DNA of 64,000 nt. It comes from Desmodesmus armatus. Taxonomy: Eukaryota; Chlorophyta; Chlorophyceae; Sphaeropleales; Scenedesmaceae. The notes under the pieces were generated by a model. That model saw nothing but the letters and a program-made list of their open reading frames with translations. It ran no database searches and was not told the DNA's origin. Positions 1 to 10,500 of this stretch are shown here, in pieces. The DNA lies in the NCBI GenBank assembly GCA_007449985.2, contig VIIQ02000614.1, forward strand, positions 434,001 to 498,000, in the 5' to 3' direction. Positions within the stretch are counted from its first letter, which is position 1; every line of letters begins with the position of its first letter. Both the position numbers and the translations under genes were made by a program.

Positions 1-490
1 CAGCAGCCTCTGTATACCTACACCGTCTTGCTGCTTGTGTGGGGTCCTGCAGGTTGGGTCTGGTGCTGTGCAAGTCTCACCCTTGATTGAGGTGAGGCTG
101 TGGTTGGTTGCCTACATTGCAGACGGAAAGGGTGGAACATGCTCAGCCATTGATATTGATGCCGCATCAATATCAGGGGCCCTGCGTCGACATTCTTGTT
201 GTTCAAGACGGAACACAGAGGCCTGGTTGCGCTATGACAGAACACAGATGCCTGATTGTGCTATGCCAGTATTGAACATGCGCCAGCAGCTCACCATGAG
301 AGGCAAGCCGCAAAGCAGCGGATGTACGTCGTGATCACGATCATCCGTGCTGCCGTGATGCTGTAGGAAGCTTCCCCAATTCTTGTCTGGTGGTGCTGTT
401 TTCAGGCACCTAGGTGACTTGTTGCTAAGCAATGCCTTGGGCGCAATGACCCTGCTGAAAATGGTGTAATAGTTGATGATGATGCTGTAG

Positions 491-655
491 GAGGATGAAG
501 GGGTGTGGGTGCCGGAGGCTGAGGATGCAGAGGCTCCTGAGCAGCAGGAGGTTGTGCCACTGGACCGTGTGCAGCGCATAGTGGAGACAGTGTACGGGCA
601 GCGGCAGGACAAGGAGCACAACCCGCATGGAGAGCACGCACACGACGTCTGGCAG
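491..655 (+). CDS. Orphan internal exon, unknown protein (partial)
   Basis: An open 55-codon stretch bounded by a TAG acceptor (488-490) and a GTGAGG donor (656), with phase 0 at both ends. It encodes an acidic start (EDEGVWVPEAEDAEAPEQQE) followed by PLDRVQRIVETVYGQRQD and a His-rich HGEHAHDVW motif. Codon use resembles the confirmed exons of this window and not the surrounding DNA. I do not recognise the family. The flanking exons are not identified: one must lie upstream, possibly beyond the left edge, and others may lie in 660-3030. It could belong to the same gene as the C-terminal exon at 3664-3785, which is on the same strand, but no splice path between them is proven. Confidence 0.5.
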
Positions 656-3033
656 GTGAGGCCTGGTGTTCACCTGGCAGGTGTGTTGCTGGAGGGGCTC
701 ATCAGGTGTCACATCTGTAGTACAGATTGCACTGTAACACAAGCACTACAGGTAGTACGGCTTCAAGGAGGTTGGGAGCTGTGAGCACGGCGTGGGTCTG
801 GTGTGTCGGGGGGCCACAGGGTGGGCTATCAGGCGGCCTTGATGCAACGCAATGTTGCTGTGGGGGTGTGGGGTATCAGGCGCCCTCCTGGTTGCTGTGT
901 GCACGGCCTGTCTTGAGTTCACCGCAATGCAGGTCTAGGGAGAAGAGTGTAGCGTGTGGTGCCTGCCTTGCAAGAGCGTTGGCTGAGTGAAGATTGCTGG
1001 CAACACTACATGCACACTTGCGCGTTCAACGCAAAGTTTGTGATCAACACTTTCACTGTTGTTGCATGCAGGTGGTGGTCCCACTCTCGCCTGGGGTGTA
1101 CAGGGGCACAGACAGCAGCCGTGGCAGCTGACTGCACATGTGTCTATGAACCATGGCATCTTGTGACCATTTTTGTTGCCTTGTTGTCAGCCTAAGCAGT
1201 CACAGCCGCACATCCAGGTTGGCAGTTGGCAAGTTACAGTGTCGCTGCTTGCCAATGCCCATGGCATCAGATAGTACTACATGGTTGCTCCTGTCAGCAG
1301 CTGGTAGGCTGCAGTTGCCAGGTGCACAGGGCATGTGCCTGCATGCCATGCAAGGCTTGGCAAGTCAGCAACTTACAACGTTAACACTGGCTATTTGAAC
1401 TGTCCACACTGTGTGACCAGGCGTGGTGTCTGTCAGTTGACATGTCAGCATATCTGTGTTGCTATTGACCAGTAACCCTGCCACTGCTGGCTGATGCCCG
1501 TTCCAGTTGATGTAATACTGCTGTGGGCTTTGGTTGCTGGGCGCCCTGATCATGGGGCATATGCCTGTCACTTCAGTTGAACTTGCAACTGTGGTAAGGC
1601 CAGTGATGACCAGGCTGGTGTCCCACTGGCCCAGAGCCATACCCTACAAGCCTAGGCTCATGCCTGTCTTGACAGAGCTGCAGCGACACTTACAACTGCC
1701 TATTGATAGCAACATGGTGAATGTATCTGACAGTCAGAATTCGCAGTAGTGGCAAGGCCAGTGTTAACCAGGCCGGTTCCCCACTTGGGTGTTATCTGTG
1801 CAGCCAAGTCCAGTGCCATACCCTAGAAGTCTATGCTTCTGCTTGTTTGACAGAATTGCAGTGCCACTTACAATTGCCTATTGATAGCAATTTGATCAAT
1901 GTACTGTATAGTCACAGTTCTGCTGTCTACTCATGAACAGCACTGCTTGGGCAAAGTTGGCAAAGTTGGCAAGTGCAACACATGGTGTCACTACACCAAC
2001 ATGCAGGTGCAAGACCCGAGAAATGCAGGCAAGCAGCAATGCAGACTCTCATAGCATATCCTGCATCATACAGTGCCGTCACTTATTATACTCAATGAGA
2101 GCCTGGCCCTGAGGGATGAGCGCCAGACTTGCAGCCTGACTACTTCGAAGGGTAGCAGGCAGGAGCAACAGCTGCAGTCATCGGAAAAGACAGGGCGGCA
2201 GCAGTCATACAAGCTTGCAAATGTCGATACGGGACATGTATACATGTTGCATACGGCACCCTGCAGGTTATGCGACAAGCTTCTGTGCATGCCATGATGG
2301 CGCAGTCCCAATCTGCAGGTACATACTTGCCATGGCTGTGTGAGAGGGGTCGCAGAGGCAGTGTACAGCTCTCGCATGTTTTTACATGCCGACGTGTAGA
2401 TGTGTGCCTCCACACCCAACGTCGCCGTCAGACATCCAGACAGAGTGACTTTAAGCCCACGTTGGTCTTCATTGCAGCCATTGAGCAGCTCTTTGCGGCT
2501 TTGCAACACAGCGGAGCCAGGCGTGCGAGGACCCTAGTTCTCTCCAGGTACCAACACATGCATGTACCTGCTCCAGGGGGGGGGTACCAACGCATGCATG
2601 TACCTTGTCCATCTACTGGGCGGGAGAACCGAAATCAGCGCAGCGCACTCACAGAAAGACCAGCCAGTGATTGTGATGATGCAATCTTGCTGGCGAGAAG
2701 TACTCGCAGCTTCCCGACCCCACCTTCCAGCTACTCGCGACCGTTGACAGGAGTTTGTGACCATAGTGTGATAACAGCCAACGGGCCCCAGTTCAAGAAC
2801 GGCGCTGTTACCTGCAGGAGAATGTCTTGTTTCGCCATCAGAGTCAGTCAGTCAATCAACCAATCAACGTACCTCCCCTCCTGCTGATTGGCAACTTTGT
2901 CTGACTTTTCACCAACAGAAGCAGCAACGCCAGTCGCAACTCAGAACTCTTTCTGAGTATTTGGGGCCAGCCTCTTGGCGTCGAGGGGTCGAGGAGAGCG
3001 CTTTTCCTGCAGTCTTGCTCGGCTACAGACGAG
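656..3033. other. No supported gene; intron or intergenic DNA
   Basis: Only short, compositionally random open frames are seen. It may be an intron of the gene that contains exon 491-655. A small near-repeat around 2550-2610 carries the phrase AACRCATGCATGTACCT twice, separated by a run of G. No RNA gene was recognised. Confidence 0.4.
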
Positions 3034-3785
3034 ATGTCCAGCCATCCTGCAGCTTCGCAGCACAGTGCAGACAGGAAACAAGCAACCAAGATCGTCGGCT
3101 TGTTTGACAAGACTCTGCCCCCTCCCATTGCCTCCTTGATGATTTCTCAGCTCAGCAGGAGGAATAGCAATGGAGGGTGGAATGGAGGCAGGATAAGCAG
3201 CCCAGGGGAGCCGAGAGGAACTCGTTTCTGCACTACAAAGACTGGTGAGTGCTGGGATGCTCACAGAATCAACGTATCTGTGGTTGTCTGACATAGGCTT
3301 TCAAGCGCCTGGGGCCTTGGCTGGGGCTTCTGGGCTGTCGGATATGCTTATTGTTGTGTTTGGTTTAGTCTGTGGGGTCCTTATGTGGTTCTGTGCACAG
3401 TGGAAGGAATCACGCGTGTCGATTGGATGCACCAACTCCAACATCCAACACCACGTCAGCCAGCGCACAGGCTCAGGCAGCAGCGCACGAGGCCGGAAAT
3501 GCAGCATCAACATGCCGTGTGCGCTCTGGATCAGTTTAGGGGTAGGCCAGCCCCTTTGTACCCTCACACTGCCTGCAGCAGCAGCAGCATCTGAGATATT
3601 CCGCAGCCCATCAGCTAGGAACAGACAGCTGACCAGTCGCTCCCTGTCCCTTTCGTTGTGCAGAGGACGCCATGGATGGTGGCTGCATCATCCCATGTGC
3701 GCTGGAGGAGTGGTTCCGGCCTGTCCTGCAGAACAACAAGTTCAGCAACCCAGAGAAGCTGAAGTTCCGCTACTCAGCCCACTGA
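3034..3785 (+). CDS. Possible two-exon gene, 110-residue protein of unknown function
   Basis: Proposed exons are 3034-3244 and 3664-3785. They join in phase (ACT G|AG GAC) and give 333 nt including the TGA at 3783. The second exon is convincing. It follows a pyrimidine-rich stretch and CAG, and encodes DAMDGGCIIPCALEEWF followed by RPVLQNNKFSNPEKLKFRY and SAH, a compact sequence with a real-protein look and two cysteines. The first exon starts MSSHPAASQHS and is Ser/Arg/Gly-rich. It has a good GTGAGT donor but could be a chance open frame, in which case exon 2 is the end of a longer gene, perhaps the one with the exon at 491-655. No family recognised. Confidence 0.45.
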
Positions 3786-6700
3786 CGGGGCTTGCCTCCA
3801 CAGACAGGGCCTGGTTCAGTTATTGTTTCTGCCCAGCGCCACAGCAGCCTCCAGCTGCTGCCGCTGCGCTATTGGTGACTCCCTTCATGGACTGCGCTGC
3901 AACAGCGCACTGTATAACAAGTGGTCTTGCTCTGCGCACAGCATCGTGCAGCAGGTGCAAATCACTGGTCATATTGCATATACATCAGATCCCTCAGTGA
4001 ATGGACCAAATTCTTAGGCAGACGATGGTGCTGCTGGTGGGTGGGCTGACGACTCTGCGCCGCACACGTGCGCGGCTGCAGCGGCACTTGTGGCAGGTTT
4101 GGGTATTATGTGTGTGTGACGTGTCGGCCGGTGTGGGGCTCTGCTCCTCCTGCCACTCATCTGAGGTCACCTGTAGTCGGGAACACATCAGCGCAGGTCT
4201 TGACAGCGGCTGTACAGCTTGCCCGTTGCTCGCCGGGCACCTGCATAGGTGTGTGTGCATCTCAAAGACTGTTGACGCTCTGCTGATGCCAAGGCACTTG
4301 CGTGAGTGTCTAGCTGCTGTTTCAGCAGCTGGTGCTGGCAGGTGTCTTGTTTGTTGCTGCTTAGGGGCGCTGCCCCTTCTGGCGCAGGGTTTGAGGTGGG
4401 GTCCTGTGTGAGTCTTTCAGCCCTGTTTGATGTTTTTCTAGGGCCGAGCTAGCAGTCTTGCTCGGTGGTTTTGGTGGCTGGGCTGTGTTTTCAGCAGTTT
4501 TACCTCTGGATCTTGAAGGATTGTGCTTGCCTGCCGTCATGGTGTCGGGAGGAAAGCGTGCTGGCCTGCGCGTTGAGCTTTTGCGACTGCTGCCTCGCAT
4601 GGCCCTGGTGCTGTGTGGGTTGCAGCGGTGCTCACAACACTGCCCGGGCGTGCTGCCAAGGCCGTGTGGCCAGCACATCAACATTGAACATTGTTCTCAG
4701 CAACAGTATTTGCAGCACCCTGTTTTGATGTGGATGCTGTGTGTAGTGGGTCGGCCGTGAGTTGGTCCCCAACCCTCCAATGCTGTGCTACCCAGTCAGT
4801 GTCTGCATACAGGCATGCTGGTGGACTCCTGACTGTGCTGGCAACCCTGTGTTGTTTGCACCTTGTGGCAACAACACACGTCATGTGCGTCACGTCATGT
4901 GCTTCGCATTGCAGGCATTCTTGCAGTGCTGGGCCTCAGAGCAGGGAGTCGTGCAGCGTGGCCTGATTCGGGTTATGTCCAGATGTGCTCACATGTGTTG
5001 TGAACAAGAAGGTGGTGTTCTGCACACCATCGGCGCAGTTGCACAATTAAAGGGTTTTGGGCGGTCTGCTTGCAGGGCAAGCAGCAGTGGTGGTAGGGTA
5101 TGGTGTGGAAGGGTGTGGTAGAGCAGCTAGGGGAGATGCACTGTGGGTGTGTGGGACCTTGTGATCAGGTGTCACATTGTGTGTATACAACAATTCAACA
5201 TTGGTCAATGACATGCCCCCAGGTGTGAATGTAACATTGAGTTGTGAATGTCCTGGCACTAAGATTCCATTGGACTTTTGCTCCATATGGTCCTAGCTTG
5301 AATGCCACATTACAATTATCTTTTGCTCCATATGGTCCTAGCTTGAATGCCACATTACAATTATCACAGCACTGCATGATCAAATCAAGCCAAGCATACG
5401 GGAAAATCATCCAAAATACCAAAGGACCACAAAAAGGACTCCTTTCAACATTGGTGAAGTGTCAGCCCAGCAGCAATGTATCAGTGGACATGCTGCACTG
5501 TGTTCCTGTTCAGCGGCTGCGTGAGAGTCAGCAATGCACCTGCTGACATTTTGTTACACTCAAGCTGTACACTCAGAAGTGGATGTGCACAGTGAGGCTA
5601 TGTTAGGGGTCTTTGCATTGACACAACTGGAGTGTATGACGGTTCAGCGATGACCATCCCAACTCCATAGGATGGCCCTGTCCTTCAACGATGTATCACA
5701 GTAGCTGCAGTGGCAGCCTAGCAAGACACTAGTGTACTGCAGCTGAACCTGTGTTGGCATTGCAAGCTGCTGTATTTGTGTGTCAGAGCAGTGTAGAGTG
5801 AGTCCCATCAAACCACATCACATTTTGTTACACTCAAAAATGACCTACCCTACTGGTATGCTATGGCCACCACAGATTGACATGCTATGCATGCACCTGC
5901 TAATACCACACAATAGCAGGTTCTGATGCACCACGATCTGTGGGTGGTAAGCCAGACTGGCTGTAGCCTATGCTGCTCCACAATCCCAACAATGCCTGCT
6001 GTGATGCAAAAGCACAGCATTCATTCCCATACACAGGCCAAAATTGCCACAGCTCAGAAACAGCCGTACACAGCCCTGCACCCACCGTGCAAGCTGCTTA
6101 CTGAACAGAGCATGGGGCATTGAACGATGCAATGTGCAAAAACATGAGGGGCACAGGGCACCCCTGTCAGTTGACTAGCTGGCTGCATCAAACAGACCAG
6201 GAAAGATACATGCAATGGCCGACTGCTACAAAACGCAGCATTGGGCACCAGGCAAACACTGCTGCTGCCACAGTGCAAGGCCGGCCAAGTTGCAACAGAA
6301 GAGCACTCATGGTGTGCCAAATACTGGCACACGAGCGAAATTTGTACTCAACACTAACAAAGGAAAATGGGACTTTCATCAGTCACCTAGCCAGCTGGCA
6401 GGTAAGGTGACAGCTGAGACCAGCAGCCAGTAGCATACTGAGAAAGCACTCTTACGAGACAATTCTGACTGTCTTGATGACCATGTGCCCAATGAGTGAA
6501 GTCATATGTGTCGCCACACCTGCTGATGGCAGGGGCCCCATGGCATCTCAGGGCACATACTCCAGTAGCCCAACATGTCATTTGCGCGCAGCTGCGGAGA
6601 GAAGCAGGAGTAAGCAATTCCCCTGCTGTCTTGCACATACATGCTGACTCCTGACACACCCGAAGAGAGGCCCAAACTTCAGCAACGCAACCCCGCACGG

Positions 6701-7519
6701 TTCTGCATGACTGCAGAACCCTGTGGGACGCATCACTTCACATCCTCAACATCAGCACTCAAACCAGCAGGGACACAACAGCCCCAGCCAGCAGAGAGCC
6801 TCATATCATGCCCGCAGCAGCGACAGAAATTGACCTGCACTGTACACCTGCATGAACATAACCCAACCCAGTGAAATGCTGCAGCAGCAAAGCATACAAA
6901 TACACCTGCCAACACACAACATCAAGATACCACCCAACCGCTGCTCCTGCAGTGGGCAGCACAAGTGGGCTGGCCCAGCACCCAACCCACACCACACACC
7001 GCAGATCCCACAGCCATGACTGCAGTTGGCCAACAGGAGACAGCAACATAACACAACACAACACACACGACATGAGCACAAAACAAGGTCTGCAGCCGGT
7101 GGGCCGCACGCTGCAATCTTCAATGTTGCAACACACCCCATTCCCGCACAGCCCCACAAACTGCAGCCGCTTCTAGCAGCCCTTAAGCTCTGTCCACCAC
7201 CACCTGGACAAGGGGAAAGGGTGCTCAGGCATGCGCTGCACCACTGTGCACACCCCACCACCAGCCACGCCCACACGCGTCAGGTGATCCCAGGAAGGAT
7301 CCAATCCAGCGCACCAAGCATTCCAGATCCCTGTGGCTGGGGCTGCACATGCCAGCCAGGGAGTAGGGATCCGATTACCGATCAGCGGCCTCTCTGCCCA
7401 CCCCACAAAGCACAGCGATGGCCCAGCCAGTCCACAGCAAGCCACCGGTGAAAGGTCCCCCCCAACCACCACCCCACAGGCCGCCTCGCAGGCAGTCTAC
7501 TATCCTACATACACAGCGT
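3786..7519. other. No supported gene
   Basis: I see no exon with convincing coding character on either strand. The stretch just left of 7520 must hold the 3' untranslated region of the sigma factor gene. The only ordered structure is the 45 bp tandem duplication at 5276-5365, listed separately. Confidence 0.4.
5276..5365. repeat. Two perfect tandem copies of a 45 bp unit
   Basis: The unit starts TTTTGCTCCATATGGTCC. Copy 1 is 5276-5320 and copy 2 is 5321-5365. It lies outside any recognised gene and is more AT-rich than its surroundings. The identity of the copies suggests a recent duplication. Confidence 0.9.
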
Positions 7520-10500
7520 CTACTTCTGCTTCTTTGTCCCGCTTGATGTGCGTGAGGCCAGCTGCTTGTCTGCCATAGGACCCAGCTGGTAGTCAGCCAT
7601 CACACTGCCTGGGCTGATGTGGTGCGCGCGCAGCTGACGGATGGCCTTCGCCTCAATCTGGCGGATGCGCTCACGAGTCACCTGAGACACACAAGAACCA
7701 GCAGCAGCAGCAGCAGACATACAGACATGAGACCTGACGACCACGCAATGCATAGACCCGTCAACTCCCTGCAAGTGTTACACACAAACCAAGCACACGG
7801 ACATGTCACGCCGCATTACCACCAACACCTCTCTCAGCTGTTGGTGACCGCTTGCACATCCCAACCAGCAGACATACAGACATGAGACCTGACGACCACG
7901 CAATGCATAGACCCGTCAACTCCCTGCAAGTGTTACACACAAACCAAGCACACGGACATGTCACGCCGCATTACCACCAACACCTCTCTCAGCTGTTGGT
8001 GACCGCTTGCACATCCCAACCAAGACTTCATGGTTGCAATGTGCCAGCGCCCAACAACAGCTGAGAGAGGCGATGGTGTATACGCTGCCGTGTGACATGT
8101 CCGAATGTAGCCAACCATCATGTGATATCCTGAAATCCGTTGGAATACCTGCACAGCCAGGCACCGTCCTCAGCTGCCCCAAAAGCCCCAGACAGCCCTT
8201 CCCTTGAAACAACCACACTCACAGCTTTGATGTGATATACTTTGTTGGTTATGCGTGTGCAATTATAAAATGTACAGTTCTCACAAAAGTTGTTGCGTGC
8301 AATTGAGAGCAGGATGGGAAGAAGGATGTCTGTGCTGCCCTGGCCGTTCTGCTCAGACTAGATCCCACCGGCTGGGACTTATGTAAAAGTTGAACTACAC
8401 ACTCACATGGAACTCAGCGCCGACCTCATCCAGCGTGTACTCCCGCCCGTCTGTGAGGCCGAAGCGCATGCGCAGCACGCCAGCGTCACGTGCAGACAAC
8501 CCCGACAGCACCCCCTCCAGGTCCTGCTTCAGTGACTCAATGTACACAGCCTCCTCACTGCCGATGGTGCGCTCGTCCTAGGTTGAAGTAGCATCAAAAG
8601 GGCGGGAGGGCGGGGCGACAAGGCAAGAGCAGATCAGACAGAGAACTCCACAAAGCAGAAAGCTGACGACACCGATACCTAGCAGCTGCTGCACCACACA
8701 CAAAAAAGCTGACCTGGCCTGCACTGCCCACCAAATGCAAGCCCCGCCGCCCTGCTGCAACCGCACTGTGAGCTGTGACTGCTCCACTGCAACAGCTTCA
8801 TCAAAAATAACCCAACCACCTGTTGGGGAGACACATCAGGCTGTGTCCTGCGCGCTACCCCCCCCCCCCACCCCCCCTGCCTGCCTCTCACCTCCACAAC
8901 ATCACCCAGCGTGCCTCCCTCAGCATCCCCCATGGGCTGGTCCAGGCTGCGGGGGTTGGTAACTGCCTCCCAGGCATCCTTGATGCGTGAGGCATCCACA
9001 CCCAGCTCAGGGGCCAGCTCCTCAGCAGTGGGGTCGCGGCCATGCTTGGCCTCGAATGCCTTGCTGGCCTTGCTAGCCTTGGTGAGCAGCTCCTGCATGT
9101 GGATGGGCAGCCTGCAGAGAGACACAAACACACAGACACGCGCTGAGTAAACTGTATGACACCATGACCTATGCATGCACATGTGTCACCCCCTGTGACG
9201 TCTGTATCAAGACCTCTGCGTCAAAGCCAACAGGAGGAGGTCCCAGAACAGCCGACAACTCGGCTCGCTCTGCAAACTTTCAACGGGACCCCCCATGAGG
9301 GGCACCATGTTGACTTTGAGAATGTTCCGCCAGCCAGCCCAGCAGTTGCTATGCGGCTCTGCCAAGGGTACACACGTGCCTGTTGACACCAACTGCTGCT
9401 GCTTCACCTCTTCAATCCCTACTGTTGCTGCTCCTGCTGCTCCACGTCTTCACACACACCACACCCACCTGACCAAGCGTCCCTGGTCTGCCAGACTCCT
9501 GCTGACCGACTGGCGGATCCACCAGTGAGCGTATGTGCTGAACTTGAAGCCCTTGGCAGGCTCAAAGCGCTCCACACCCTTCACCAGACCTGCAATGCCC
9601 TCGTTGATGAGGTCACCCATGTTCATGCCGTGGCCCTGGTACTTGCGGCAGATGGACACCACCAGCTTGTAGTTGGCCTTGATCATCACCTGGGGTGATA
9701 AGGAAGGTGGCGGTGATGGAGGCAACAGCAGCAGCGGCAACAACGTCAGGGGTCAGCGGCAGCACTGCGACCTTTGCAGGTGGTGTATGTGACAGCAAGA
9801 CTTGGCACAGCGAGGAGGACCTTGGCTACATAGTCACTCATGCACAGGCAATCTCCAACTTGGCTTCAACCAAAGGTGAGGCATTCGACGCAAGGCTGTA
9901 TCACACCCGATGCAAAAATGGGCAAATGCCGACACGAAACCAAAAAACCACCCTCATCATTCATACTTCACTCAAATCTCAACCATATCACGCCAATCCT
10001 TAACTGGAGTGCGTTGGTTTATTCCCAAGAAAACAGTCTATTTTAGTTTCCTTTGTGGCCAATGGCAATTAGTTGGTTTGTATGTTCTTTGGCAGAATAG
10101 AACCGTGCACCAATGGATTAGCCAGAAGCAGAAAGAGAGTAGGTTGCAGGTTATAACGTAGAGTATGCATCCATGGGATTTGCACTCTTTTTTATCGCTG
10201 AGTATGCTAACATGATTAGAATGAGAACTCTAACCGCATTGTTGTTTCTTGGAGGTGGATAGGCTCCCTTTGCATTTTAGAGTTTTCTACCATATAGTTT
10301 TTGGCTTAGAATTAAAAGAACTGGTGTTGTATTTGCTTATATCTGGGTGCGTGCTACACTCCCTCGTTATAACCCATGCAATGCAGCTCCATCACGATCC
10401 TCTCTGTTCCCTTGCCACCTACCGACTTGGCGTTGCGTCCGGCATGCAGGCGGGCTCTGAAGCTGACCAATGCTGACTCCAGATCCTCCTCATCTCCCTG

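Noticed and set aside
10044..10280. Six TAG codons as evidence that the nad1 copy is a decayed pseudogene
   Set aside because: They coincide with Leu positions or are tolerated under the chlorophycean mitochondrial code, and no other stop or frameshift is present. They reflect the source code and not decay, although the nuclear copy is still non-functional.
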